Translations under genes and position numbers: made by a program
Notes under the pieces: generated by a model
What the model saw: the letters and a program-made list of their open reading frames with translations, nothing else
What the model was told of the DNA's origin: nothing
Database searches by the model: none
Source of the DNA: Microcaldota archaeon
GTDB lineage: Archaea; Micrarchaeota; Micrarchaeia; Micrarchaeales; CABMGC01
DNA length: 41,347 nt
Reading direction: 5' to 3'
NCBI GenBank assembly: GCA_021850625.1
Contig: JAJZLJ010000011.1
Coordinates: 1 to 41,347 of the forward strand
In this document: positions 17,658 through 26,632 of the stretch, piece after piece
Position numbering within the stretch: position 1 is the first letter of the stretch
How the letters are laid out: the number at the start of each line of letters is the position of its first letter

Positions 17658-18731
17658 TTGAGATACTTTATTTATGGTTCGCCTATTTTTTTAAAAAGTA
17701 ATATATCTGAAATGAAAGAGAGATTCAATAACTTTAAAATAGAATCAAATTTTGTAAATGCGTATGTAATCTCAACTCATGAAACCTCGACTAAACGTTT
17801 TGCAGGAATAAAGCCAGAGTTTCTTGATAGAATCTTAAAAATTAAAAAAACAGCCAGGTTATCTGAAAAGGAGTATTTGAATAGTATAAAATCACTTCTT
17901 CTTTCTGTTCCATTACCTGATAAAAAATTAAAGATAGAATGTGTGGATATAAATTCACGGCGTGGTTTTTCTGCCAAGGATATTGAGGTCTATTTAGGGC
18001 AAGAGCTTGAATCATTAGGCACTAAGATTGATATAGAAAAACCTGAGATCTTATGCTATGTGATACTTTTCGATATGACCTGTCATATTGGCTTTGAGTC
18101 CTATAAAAAACTTAGGTTTGTAGATTCAGGAAGGCATTATAAACAACTTTCTTCTAAAATAAGCCGCGCAGAGTTTAAGCTAATGGAAGCATTTGATGAA
18201 TTTAAAATAAAAATCAAGGGAAAAAAATTTGCATTAGATTTAGGTGCTGCGCCAGGAGGTTGGAGTGTTTTTTTAGCAAAACAAGGCTTTAATGTACTAG
18301 CTATAGATCAAGGAGAGTTAAATGTAAAAAACATAAATGATTTGAAAATAGAGTATATGGAATTTTTAAAGGATCAGAATACAGATATAGATAAATTGTT
18401 AAGTAAATATCAAATACTACATGTTAAGGACAAATTCCAGAGTTTGCTGGAAAACAAAATTGCAACTAAATTTTTACTAATGACCTGTGATATGAATATA
18501 AGTCCTTCAGAGGCTTCACAGGCCGTTCTTCTTTTCAAAAATATGCTTGTTTCAGGAGGAGCGCTTATTTTTACAATAAAATGCAAAACATTATACGCCA
18601 AAAACTTTATAGAAGAAGCAGTAGGAGTATTATCAAAGGACTTTGAGATACTTCAGATACTTGCACTTCCAAACAACAGGCAGGAATTGACATTGTATGC
18701 TAAAAAGAAGAAGCGCAATAATATGAACTGA
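17658..18731 (+). CDS. THUMP-FtsJ RNA 2'-O-methyltransferase (RlmM-like)
   Basis: A 357-residue protein beginning with TTG. A THUMP-like RNA-binding region spans about 60-145 (RRGFSAKDIEVYLGQELESLG). The FtsJ domain follows: SRAEFKL (169-175, K174), the SAM loop LDLGAAPGGW (193-202), D278 in TCDMN, K308 in FTIKC, and a late NRQELTLYA with the glutamate, which together make the K-D-K-E catalytic tetrad of ribose 2'-O-methyltransferases. Domain order is that of RlmM, which methylates a cytidine of 23S rRNA in bacteria. The archaeal target is not known from sequence. It starts 31 bases after the EF-Tu-like gene. Confidence 0.82.
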   Translation: MRYFIYGSPIFLKSNISEMKERFNNFKIESNFVNAYVISTHETSTKRFAGIKPEFLDRILKIKKTARLSEKEYLNSIKSLLLSVPLPDKKLKIECVDINSRRGFSAKDIEVYLGQELESLGTKIDIEKPEILCYVILFDMTCHIGFESYKKLRFVDSGRHYKQLSSKISRAEFKLMEAFDEFKIKIKGKKFALDLGAAPGGWSVFLAKQGFNVLAIDQGELNVKNINDLKIEYMEFLKDQNTDIDKLLSKYQILHVKDKFQSLLENKIATKFLLMTCDMNISPSEASQAVLLFKNMLVSGGALIFTIKCKTLYAKNFIEEAVGVLSKDFEILQILALPNNRQELTLYAKKKKRNNMN

Positions 18732-18770
18732 AATCCCACATAGTTTATTGATTAAGAAATGTCGTATAAT

Positions 18771-19028
18771 TTACAATGTCTTTAATTTTTTAAGCAGCTC
18801 TATTGCAGTATCTCTAATGACTAGTAATTTATCATTAATTGCTATATTTTTTATTATCTCTGGATGTTTTTGTATATTTGGATTAAGAAAGATTGCCATT
18901 CTAACAAATTCGCTTTCATGCCTTGAGAGCCGCTTTAATAAAATCTTGTCTCCAGTTTTTGCAGCTAAAAGTTTAGCTTTCCACTCCTCTTCAGGAAATC
19001 TTCTTTTTTTACCATATTGTATTTGCAA
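18771..19028 (-). CDS. small HEAT-like helical protein
   Basis: An 85-residue protein. Its C-terminal half (SEFVRMAIFLNPNIQKHPEI and ANDKLLVIRDTAIELLKKL-like helices) has the two-helix rhythm of HEAT or leucine-rich-variant repeats, where short antiparallel helices stack to bind proteins. The N-terminal stretch GKKRRFPEEEWKAK is strongly basic and could contact nucleic acid. The opposite-strand reading frame looks low-complexity, so I accept this one. It lies 35 bases downstream of top6A and may be its last operon gene. Confidence 0.6.
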   Translation of the reverse strand: MQIQYGKKRRFPEEEWKAKLLAAKTGDKILLKRLSRHESEFVRMAIFLNPNIQKHPEIIKNIAINDKLLVIRDTAIELLKKLKTL

Positions 19029-19063
19029 TGCAGTACGCCTTTGAATGATTTACTAGTATTGCA

Positions 19064-20179
19064 TTATGATAAATATTCTTTATTCTTTATCTTTTCACGT
19101 ACGTAGTCTCCTACAAAGGTAAGTCTAGGACCTTGAAGCGCGTCCTGCTCTAATTTTATTTTGGATTTTATCATGCGTTTAAGTTCTAACTCCCAATCTT
19201 CATGCATCTTTATCCATTCGTAATTCAACATCTCTTGCGCTCTCTTAAGGTCTACATCTGTTGCTTTCATAGTAAGTTTATTTAGGAACTCATATTTGTC
19301 AAGATCAGACATTGTAACTCCTAGAAAACGAGCTTCAGGAGTAGCGACATCTGCGCCTATATATGCAAGATTTATACTCCCGGTTTTTATAGTCCAATAA
19401 ATATACCATCCCCATGCGTCAGAATCTGTAAAGATATAGATAGGTAAACCCTTGTCTGCTAATTTTCTTATTAGTCTTCTGCAACCCCTTGCGGCTTGCC
19501 CTTGAGGAGTAATAAGTATGGCATTCTCTTTTTTCCAGAATAAATCTTCATTCAATCTTTGCCAAAGTGCATCTTTTTCTACTACAAGCACATACTTTGC
19601 CTTAACATCTACAAACTCTATATCATTATCTACATCGCTAGGTATTGCCCATCCGCTCCTACCCTGTTTTGAACAATCTATCTCTATCTTTTCATTTCCA
19701 AATGTATCTATTATACGCATATTTCCTGCAAGAACCCCTTTTCTATTTGCATTTAAATTAAGATTCTCTCTTTTAAGTGATAGAGCAACCTCTATGTCCT
19801 CTATCAACGGATTCGATTCTGCTTGTTCACTAAAGACGTTTTCATCTACATCATCGCCTAGTGAAAATTTGAGCTGATAGAAAAGTCCTCTTATTGTAGT
19901 GTGCAGACCTTCCTTTACAAATCTATGACACTTTGCAGCTATAGCTATAGTTTGCATAAATCTTTTTGACTGTGCTACATTTATAAAATTTCTTTCTTCT
20001 TTTGCACTTCCCAATCTTAAATAACCATTCTTCTGATCAAATATTATATTTGAACGTGTTCTAGCGGTTGTAGTGAATTTAGGATTTGAACCATTTTTAA
20101 TATCGCGAACTATATTTGAGCCAAGTTCCTCTATCTTCTCTTCTGGTTTTATCTTATTTTCCTTGCTGTTTTTACTCAT
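19064..20179 (-). CDS. top6A: DNA topoisomerase VI subunit A (Spo11-like)
   Basis: A 371-residue catalytic subunit that cuts both DNA strands through tyrosine. The catalytic tyrosine is Y101 in TTIRGLFYQLK. The Toprim metal ligands are E201 (VVEKDA) and D252/D254 in FTDSDAWGWYIYW. Most Top6A proteins have D-x-D-P here, so the alanine after D254 is unusual. Length is normal. Top6A usually needs Top6B, often encoded next to it, but the neighbours here are lonB and a HEAT-like gene. Either B lies elsewhere or this is an orphan Spo11-type protein. Confidence 0.92.
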   Translation of the reverse strand: MSKNSKENKIKPEEKIEELGSNIVRDIKNGSNPKFTTTARTRSNIIFDQKNGYLRLGSAKEERNFINVAQSKRFMQTIAIAAKCHRFVKEGLHTTIRGLFYQLKFSLGDDVDENVFSEQAESNPLIEDIEVALSLKRENLNLNANRKGVLAGNMRIIDTFGNEKIEIDCSKQGRSGWAIPSDVDNDIEFVDVKAKYVLVVEKDALWQRLNEDLFWKKENAILITPQGQAARGCRRLIRKLADKGLPIYIFTDSDAWGWYIYWTIKTGSINLAYIGADVATPEARFLGVTMSDLDKYEFLNKLTMKATDVDLKRAQEMLNYEWIKMHEDWELELKRMIKSKIKLEQDALQGPRLTFVGDYVREKIKNKEYLS

Positions 20180-20252
20180 TGATACGCCTCTTCTCCTTTT
20201 TCCAGTAAACCGCAGTATTTTAATTATTAAAGTAAATTACTCTTATTAATAA

Positions 20253-22232
20253 TTATACATTATCTGTAAACACTAAAGGTTTTCTTTCCTTTGAATCACT
20301 AGTTATATACTCTTTAAGCTCCTTGACCATGGCATCTCTTCTAGGACTCTTCTTAAGTACATTTTCTAATACCTCTGCTATATTCTTAGCTGTTATTACC
20401 TTAATCTTTTTAAGATCTTCTTTATCGAGATTTATGTCCTTTGAATTTGTTTCTGGTATTACTACATACTTCATTCCAGCTTCTATTGCAGCCATTATTT
20501 TATAACTTATACCTCCTACTGGAAGGACCTCCCCTCTTACCGAAAGCGAGCCAGTCATAGCAAACTCTTGATTTACAGGTATGCCCTCCATTGCTGATAT
20601 TACTGCTACTGCAACTGAAATGCTTGCACTATCTCCTTCTACACCTTCATACGTTTGCAAAAACTGTACATGTATATCGTAATTTGCCATATCTCTTCCT
20701 ATGTGTTTCTTTATTATGGCGCTTATGTTCTTCACAGCTTCTTGTGCTATTTTTCCTAATTTTCCAGTAGGTATTAATTTGCCTTCGGTTCTAGAACTTG
20801 CCTTTGTTACCTCTGCAACTATAGGCAGAACTATTCCTGCAGAAAGATAGGAAGAACCTACTACAGCAAGTCCATTGACCCGACCTATAGCAAAGCCTAC
20901 TGTTTTGAATATCTGATAATCTTTTCTGTATTCTAAGTTTTGGGCTACATATTGTGCTTCTATAGGCCTTGAAAGACCCATCGCAGCAAGTACATCCTTT
21001 CTGGTAACAACAGTTCTATTTTCCTCTTTTGCTATATCTCCTGCCGCACGTATGAGACCGCCTAGATCTCTTAATATAAGTGTAAGTCTATTCTTTCTGC
21101 CACTTCTTCGTTTTGCCTCATCTATTATAGCCATGCATGCTTCATAACCAAATGGCGGTATCTTTCCGTCCTTCTTTATCTCTTGTGTAATAAATTTTAT
21201 TATCTCAAATCTGTTTTCATCTGTGTCTGGCATCGAGGACTCCATATAAACCTCATAACCATAACCCCTTATTCTTGAACGCAGTGCAGGATGCATCTTC
21301 TGTATATCCTGAAGATTTCCAGCTGCAACCAAAAGGAAATCACAAGGTACTGCCTCTGTTCTTATCAAAGCACCTGAACTCATCTCGCTCTGCCCGGTTA
21401 TAGGATATTTTTTCTCCTGTAATGCAGTTAAAAGCTCTTGCTGAGATCTCGGTTCTATATCGGCTACTTCATCTATAAATAAAACACCCTTGTTAGCTCT
21501 GTGTATAGCGCCGCCTTCTACTCTTAAATGGGCCGGAGTTCCAAGTCCTCCGGATTGTAGTGGATCGTGTTTGACATCGCCGAACATTGCTCCTGCTCTT
21601 GAACCAGTTGCATCTATAAAAGGAGCGTGAGTCATTCCAGTATTGTCCACAATTAATTTTGGATCATTGCTATCGAACATACCAGGAAGTATTCCACCTC
21701 CCATCTTTCTAAAACTTCCTACAAAAAGTATCATTGATGCAAAGATTAATACGCCAAGTATTAGTCCTGCCAAAAGAAGCATCCGGTATCCGCTAAATAT
21801 ATTTGAAAAACTTAATGCAAACAGTATTACTATTATAACAAGTATTATAGGAATAATACTGCTTTTTGGTGCTGCATTGTCCATTCTTACCTTCATCTTT
21901 TCCTTCTGAATTATTTGTCTGCCTTGTCCGTCTCCTAAAGGTTTACCTTCTTGAGGAGGATTAGGATAGGTCTTTACTACCTTTATTAATGGTTTATTTT
22001 CATCATTTACATTTTTATAGACTAATACATCTTCTAAATCAGTATTCCCAAGAAGCTCTGCCATTCCCTGTGCAAGCATAGTTTTTCCTGTGCCTGGATC
22101 ACCGATAAGAAGAACATTTCTATGCTGCTTTGCAGCCTTTCGCACTATTTCAGTAGCATTCTTCTGACCTATAACCTGATCAATCATTTTATCAGGTATC
22201 TTTATCTCATTTGTCGTGTTAAATTTTTTCAT
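20253..22232 (-). CDS. lonB: membrane-bound LonB protease
   Basis: A 659-residue archaeal Lon. The AAA+ domain has Walker A GDPGTGKT (44-51) and Walker [13 protein letters not shown] (249-260). Two membrane helices (about 125-145 and 150-172) are inserted inside the AAA+ domain, as in archaeal LonB, anchoring it to the cytoplasmic membrane. The proteolytic dyad is S535 in EGDSAS and K578 in GGISYK. It degrades damaged and regulatory proteins using ATP. A TATA-like stretch near 22284-22297 on the minus strand precedes the start with a leader of about 30-40 bases. Top6A follows 73 bases downstream. Confidence 0.97.
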   Translation of the reverse strand: MKKFNTTNEIKIPDKMIDQVIGQKNATEIVRKAAKQHRNVLLIGDPGTGKTMLAQGMAELLGNTDLEDVLVYKNVNDENKPLIKVVKTYPNPPQEGKPLGDGQGRQIIQKEKMKVRMDNAAPKSSIIPIILVIIVILFALSFSNIFSGYRMLLLAGLILGVLIFASMILFVGSFRKMGGGILPGMFDSNDPKLIVDNTGMTHAPFIDATGSRAGAMFGDVKHDPLQSGGLGTPAHLRVEGGAIHRANKGVLFIDEVADIEPRSQQELLTALQEKKYPITGQSEMSSGALIRTEAVPCDFLLVAAGNLQDIQKMHPALRSRIRGYGYEVYMESSMPDTDENRFEIIKFITQEIKKDGKIPPFGYEACMAIIDEAKRRSGRKNRLTLILRDLGGLIRAAGDIAKEENRTVVTRKDVLAAMGLSRPIEAQYVAQNLEYRKDYQIFKTVGFAIGRVNGLAVVGSSYLSAGIVLPIVAEVTKASSRTEGKLIPTGKLGKIAQEAVKNISAIIKKHIGRDMANYDIHVQFLQTYEGVEGDSASISVAVAVISAMEGIPVNQEFAMTGSLSVRGEVLPVGGISYKIMAAIEAGMKYVVIPETNSKDINLDKEDLKKIKVITAKNIAEVLENVLKKSPRRDAMVKELKEYITSDSKERKPLVFTDNV

Positions 22233-22475
22233 AAATTTGCACTGATGATTAACAATTTTTTAGAAAGCAGAAATATAACGCCCATAAAATATATAAATAG
22301 TATGCTAAAAAGTTTATTATGGATTAGTTAATAGTATGGTTTTGAGTTTAATTGAATTTTATTTTTATATCGAATTTTATTCCGCATTTTTGCAGCGTGA
22401 AAAAGCCGAAGCTAAAGGAAAAATATATAAATAGCGTTTAGAGGGTGGGGAAGATAAATAGATTACTCTAAACGC
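22233..22475 (+). promoter_or_regulatory. lonB upstream region with TATA box and 10-bp inverted repeat
   Basis: This part of the 395-base gap holds the lonB promoter (leftward) and, rightward, a clear TATA element (AAATATATAAATA, 22420-22432) immediately followed by GCGTTTAGAG (22434-22443) and its perfect inverse CTCTAAACGC (22466-22475) around a 22-base loop containing GGGTGGGG. The position so close to the TATA box fits either an operator or the stem of a short RNA. The remainder of the gap shows no clear gene. Confidence 0.4.
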
Positions 22476-22529
22476 ATGGAAATTATTTATCACTATTGCT
22501 TTATATATCTTGCTATTTTTTATGTGTAG
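22476..22529 (+). CDS. possible 17-residue hydrophobic peptide
   Basis: An ATG directly abutting the 10-bp inverted repeat opens a 17-codon frame (MEIIYHYCFIYLAIFYV) that is almost wholly hydrophobic and could insert in a membrane. A TATA box lies about 50 bases upstream and the loop of the hairpin carries GGGTGGGG, which resembles a ribosome site placed under hairpin control. Chance frames of this size are common, so this is a weak call recorded for testing only. Confidence 0.15.
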   Translation: MEIIYHYCFIYLAIFYV

Positions 22530-22627
22530 AGTAGTGCTTTGCTATTATTATCATTCGAAAGCGTAGAATATTTATAAGTATAGTTTTTATTACTTGGTAA
22601 ATATAAAATTTAGTAATTATTGATTAC

Positions 22628-23857
22628 ATGTCATATTATGATAATACAGATGAACAGAATGGTTCTTTAGATAATAAAGAAAATAAATCAAATAAATCAA
22701 ACAACGTGGCTAATGCTAACAACTCGCAGAAATCTATTTTCGATAATACAGATAACCCACATAAAGCCTCGATAATAGGGAAGGTTCTGATTGGATTTTT
22801 CATTTTAATAATAATTGTGGCTGTAGTAGGATATGTTTATTTTTTTATGATACAACCAAATGCTATTTTAAAACTGCTAAATGAAATGCCATTAAACAAG
22901 CCGATTCCGCTTTCAAATGCAATAATTATTATAAGCAATTTAAGCGCTATAAAATCATCAGTCCCTTATAATTTAACATACTCAATTAATTCTGGAGCCA
23001 CAATGGCAATCGATGGCAGCTCTAAATCATTACAGTTAACAGGCAACTACTCTACATTTATGACAGATAATAAAACAAGATCTGATTTTTCTATTTTGAT
23101 GCCTGCGATTTTATCTGAATATCTAAGTAAGATAAATGCGATTATAATAACAAATCAAAGTGAAAACTATGTATGTTATAACATATTATACGGCTCGCTT
23201 TCAGGAAGTGGAATAAATTCAGTAAATAATTATAGCTGTTTAAACATTGTAGCTTCTAAAGCAAATGAAAGTAAGCTAGTGGGAAGTGCAAAAGAGAATC
23301 TCACAAGATATCTTAATGGAATTAATTTTACATTAACCAATCTTTCTTTATCATCTTATAAAAATAACAGTTGTGTTCTTTTAAATGGCACGGTGTATGG
23401 CAATCCAAAAACTATATTAGAAAACATATCCAATACAATTAATAACGCAGGTAATCTAACACTTAATATCGATGGTAAAATAAGCACATGCATCTCTATG
23501 ATAAATTACATGCCAGTTTATATTAGAATAAATGGCAATGGAGCATTGAATGCAAGCACATTTAACGCGGCAGGAGCAAGAAATAGTATAACGGCATCGA
23601 TTTACTTATATATAAATCAAACAAGATCTGGAACTCCGCTTAATGTAACACAACTGCTTAAACTTCCAGGAACTGTAGTTAATAGATATAATTTAACCAG
23701 CGGCTCAGTAGAAAATATACTTCATGGAAATGGAATTTCTACTACACCTACTACAATAGCGCCAACTACAGTACCAATACAACAAAATGTTACTTCTGGT
23801 ATTATTCCAACAAACTCGATTAATTCGTCTACATCAACTCCACCTCCATTGCCATAA
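22628..23857 (+). CDS. single-pass membrane protein with glycosylated-type ectodomain
   Basis: A 409-residue protein. Residues 1-46 are polar and Asn-rich and presumably cytosolic; one helix spans about 48-74. The large C-terminal part carries more than ten N-x-S/T sequons and four to six cysteines, and ends in a Thr/Pro-rich stalk (about 365-409). This is the layout of archaeal cell-surface proteins. No enzymatic motif is visible. A TATA-like GTAAATATAAAA about 20-30 bases before the ATG suggests a leaderless transcript. It may form a unit with the ABC exporter that starts 35 bases later. Confidence 0.65.
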   Translation: MSYYDNTDEQNGSLDNKENKSNKSNNVANANNSQKSIFDNTDNPHKASIIGKVLIGFFILIIIVAVVGYVYFFMIQPNAILKLLNEMPLNKPIPLSNAIIIISNLSAIKSSVPYNLTYSINSGATMAIDGSSKSLQLTGNYSTFMTDNKTRSDFSILMPAILSEYLSKINAIIITNQSENYVCYNILYGSLSGSGINSVNNYSCLNIVASKANESKLVGSAKENLTRYLNGINFTLTNLSLSSYKNNSCVLLNGTVYGNPKTILENISNTINNAGNLTLNIDGKISTCISMINYMPVYIRINGNGALNASTFNAAGARNSITASIYLYINQTRSGTPLNVTQLLKLPGTVVNRYNLTSGSVENILHGNGISTTPTTIAPTTVPIQQNVTSGIIPTNSINSSTSTPPPLP

Positions 23858-23891
23858 GTGTGAGATAAATTACAAAAACAGGGATTAAAAA

Positions 23892-24815
23892 ATGCAAAGC
23901 ATAGTATGTAGAGGACTTTCTAAAACTTATTCTAAAGGAAGTAAGGCACTTGATTCAGTAAGTTTTAAGTTTGAGGGCAATGGCATACTTGCAATAATAG
24001 GTCGAAATGGTGCGGGTAAGACCACACTTATACGTATACTTGCTACAGAACTCATGCCAACCAAAGGAACAGCTTTAATAAATGGCATAGATTTAATTAA
24101 AGAACCAAAAAAAATACGTGAATTTATAGCTATAGTGCCCCAGGAGGCAAAGGCAGTACATTGGCTTACTCCAAAGCAAACTGTAGTATCATATTTAATG
24201 TATAGGGGAATTGGTTTTTCTCAGGCAAAAATAAAGGCTGAGGAGTCGTTAAAAAAACTTGCGCTGGAAAAACAGATAAATAAGCTCAATAGGTTGCTTT
24301 CAGGAGGTACAAAAAGAAAAGTATTGGTTGCGACTGTACTTTCATCAGGAGCCAAGATTATATTTTTAGATGAGCCAACCACAGGACTTGACCCGATATC
24401 AAGAAGCGATCTCTGGAAACTTCTAAATACACTTAAAAAGGAGTATCTCATAGTTCTTACAACTCATTATTTGGAGGAGGCTGAGAGACTTGCAGATAAG
24501 ATAGGAATAATGGAGCAAGGGAAATTACTTGCTTTTGATACACTAAATGAACTAAGAAAAAAATTGAAGTATAAATATAGCATAAAAATAATAGGAACTG
24601 AGATAAAAATAAACTATAAAGATGCAGTATCAATAAATGGAATAGATGGAAATCAACAAATACTTACAAATGAAAATCGATCATCACAGATAAGTCAGAT
24701 GCTTATAAAAAAAGGAGTGAAATTTTCAACTAACATGATCACTCTTGAAGATATTTTTTATTATCTTGTGAAAAAATCTATAATTGAAGAGAATGAGGAC
24801 AATGATGAATCGTAA
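23892..24815 (+). CDS. ABC-2 exporter ATP-binding protein
   Basis: A 307-residue ABC ATPase that powers export through the membrane partner encoded next. Walker A is GRNGAGKT (37-44), the signature LSGGT (136-140), Walker B IIFLDE (156-161) and the switch histidine H192 in TTHYLEEAE. A C-terminal extension of about 85 residues follows the nucleotide-binding domain, as in DrrA/CcmA-type proteins. The substrate (lipid, drug or polysaccharide) is unknown. Its end overlaps the permease start, so the two are translationally coupled. Confidence 0.93.
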   Translation: MQSIVCRGLSKTYSKGSKALDSVSFKFEGNGILAIIGRNGAGKTTLIRILATELMPTKGTALINGIDLIKEPKKIREFIAIVPQEAKAVHWLTPKQTVVSYLMYRGIGFSQAKIKAEESLKKLALEKQINKLNRLLSGGTKRKVLVATVLSSGAKIIFLDEPTTGLDPISRSDLWKLLNTLKKEYLIVLTTHYLEEAERLADKIGIMEQGKLLAFDTLNELRKKLKYKYSIKIIGTEIKINYKDAVSINGIDGNQQILTNENRSSQISQMLIKKGVKFSTNMITLEDIFYYLVKKSIIEENEDNDES

Positions 24816-25548
24816 ATCATTAAATCAGATTATGGCCTCTGTTTTAGTAAACAGCATATATGCTATGAAGAACTACCCGATTATGCTTATAAATACACTT
24901 CTTGCTCCTTTGTCCATATTAGTAATAATTGTTTTTATAAGTAGGGGCGCACTTATAGGAGTCGGAATAGAGGGCGCCTTTATAATGGCTATGATAAGTA
25001 GTGGAATTGGACTTCAGTCAGATCTTTCGCACTTGAAGAATGATTTCAAATTGCAGGATATGGTTGTTAGCTCTCCAACATCAGCAGTTAATTATATGGT
25101 TGGGATGGGAGTATCTGAGCTTGTGTATGCAATACCTATACTTGTAATACTTTCCATAATGGCAGCCATTTTTCTGCATCCTACGCTTATTCAAACCTTA
25201 ATATTAATTGCAGTGATGACAATAGTTTATATCTTTTCCATAGCTTTGGGCTTTTTCTTTTCTACTGTTACAACAGATGTTATGCAAAGCTGGGGCTTTA
25301 CAGGAATAATATCTACGCTTTTATCCACCATACCTCCTGTTTATTATCTCATAACATATATTCCGCTACCGTTTAGATACATAGCATATATTTCTCCAAC
25401 AACATATGCGGCAGAGATAGTACAAAGTTCGTTAGGTTTTCTCTCTATAACTCAAACAAATCTTATTATAGATTGGATAGTTATAATAACGGTGACTGTG
25501 ATTGTATTAGTAATAGCGATTAAAAAATCTATGTGGAGAGAGGTTTAA
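24802..25548 (+). CDS. ABC-2 type transporter permease
   Basis: A roughly 248-residue integral membrane protein with six predicted helices and the ABC-2 layout: helix 1 after a short amphipathic start, and the conserved late motif IPPVYYLITYIPLPFRYIAY followed by SPTTYAAEIVQ. The reading frame is open from a TTG at 24784, but ATG 24802 or 24805 is more natural. It overlaps the ATPase gene by about 14 bases, and its last codons overlap the deoxyhypusine synthase frame. Confidence 0.88.
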   Translation: MMNRKSLNQIMASVLVNSIYAMKNYPIMLINTLLAPLSILVIIVFISRGALIGVGIEGAFIMAMISSGIGLQSDLSHLKNDFKLQDMVVSSPTSAVNYMVGMGVSELVYAIPILVILSIMAAIFLHPTLIQTLILIAVMTIVYIFSIALGFFFSTVTTDVMQSWGFTGIISTLLSTIPPVYYLITYIPLPFRYIAYISPTTYAAEIVQSSLGFLSITQTNLIIDWIVIITVTVIVLVIAIKKSMWREV

Positions 25549-26573
25549 TTAGCTTTGTGCTTATAATTAATTGTGATTTTATTAAAAAAATAGATCCCAA
25601 AAAAGCGTTATTTAAAAAGAGCAAGGAGTTAGGCTATGGTAAAATACGAGGTTATGACCTTAATAAAAGCTTTGACGCGCTTGAATTTTTTAATGCATAT
25701 GCAGATATTGGATTTCAGGCCACTAATCTTGCAAAAGCAATAGAGTTAGTTAAAAAAATGCGTTCTGAAAATGCAACTATTTTTCTTGGTTTTACCTCTA
25801 ATGTAACAACCAGTGGTTTACGTGATATAATTACATATCTAGTGAAAAATAAGCTGGTTAATTTCTTAGTGACTACAACAGGAGGACTCGAGGAAGATAT
25901 ACTAAAGATTCATGGCCCATTTCTAAAAGGTTCATTTGATGCTGATGGAGCATACCTCAGAAAAAACGGCGTTAACAGAAGTGGAAATATTTATGTTCCA
26001 AATGAACGCTACATCTGGTTTGAAGGCTTTATGAAGACATATCTAAATAGAATTTATAAAATACAGACAAAACAGAATCGTATGCTCGATTCAGTTGAAT
26101 TTGTTAAGGAGCTTGGCGTCTCATTAGAGAATATTAACAAGCATGAAGAAAGCTTTACTTATTGGTGTTATAAAAACAAGATACCTCTTATCTGTACACC
26201 ACTTGCTGATGGAGCAATAGGTGACCATTTATACTTCTTTAAGAAAGAACACCCAGACTTTGGGGTGGAGCTTTCAAAAGAGGTAGAATTATTATATGAT
26301 ACAGTAATGAATGCAGAAAAGACAGGAGCAATAATACTCGGAGGTTCTGTACCAAAGCATCATATAATGAATGCTTTAATGCTGCGCGATGGAGCTGAAT
26401 ATACCATTTATATAAATACAGGTTATGAACAAGAGGGCAGTAATGCTGGGGCAAATCCAGAAGAAGCAAAAAGCTGGGGAAAGGCGTCACTTGATGATAA
26501 TAATGTAAAGGTATGGGGAGAAGCAAGTATATTATTTCCAATTTTAGTTGCTGCAGGATTCAAGCTTTCGTGA
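25533..26573 (+). CDS. dys: deoxyhypusine synthase
   Basis: An NAD-dependent enzyme that moves the butylamine part of spermidine onto a lysine of initiation factor 5A. Family motifs are TTTGGLEED (114-122), GGSVPKHH (270-277) and SWGKA with the catalytic lysine K317, which forms the imine intermediate. The strand VWGEASILFPILVA near the end is also conserved. Length (346) is typical. It starts with GTG, either at 25533 (overlapping the permease by 16 bases) or at 25557; conservation begins only later, so the choice stays open. Its presence implies hypusinated IF5A and a spermidine supply. Confidence 0.95.
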   Translation: MERGLISFVLIINCDFIKKIDPKKALFKKSKELGYGKIRGYDLNKSFDALEFFNAYADIGFQATNLAKAIELVKKMRSENATIFLGFTSNVTTSGLRDIITYLVKNKLVNFLVTTTGGLEEDILKIHGPFLKGSFDADGAYLRKNGVNRSGNIYVPNERYIWFEGFMKTYLNRIYKIQTKQNRMLDSVEFVKELGVSLENINKHEESFTYWCYKNKIPLICTPLADGAIGDHLYFFKKEHPDFGVELSKEVELLYDTVMNAEKTGAIILGGSVPKHHIMNALMLRDGAEYTIYINTGYEQEGSNAGANPEEAKSWGKASLDDNNVKVWGEASILFPILVAAGFKLS

Positions 26574-26632
26574 TAGAGTTACATCCAGACATAATAGTAT
26601 TTATTCTTTATCTGTGTTTGTTTATTGATTAA

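Noticed and set aside
18748-19044. 98-codon plus-strand frame
   Set aside because: It overlaps the leftward HEAT-like gene, looks like antisense hydrophobic composition and has no promoter in a sensible position.
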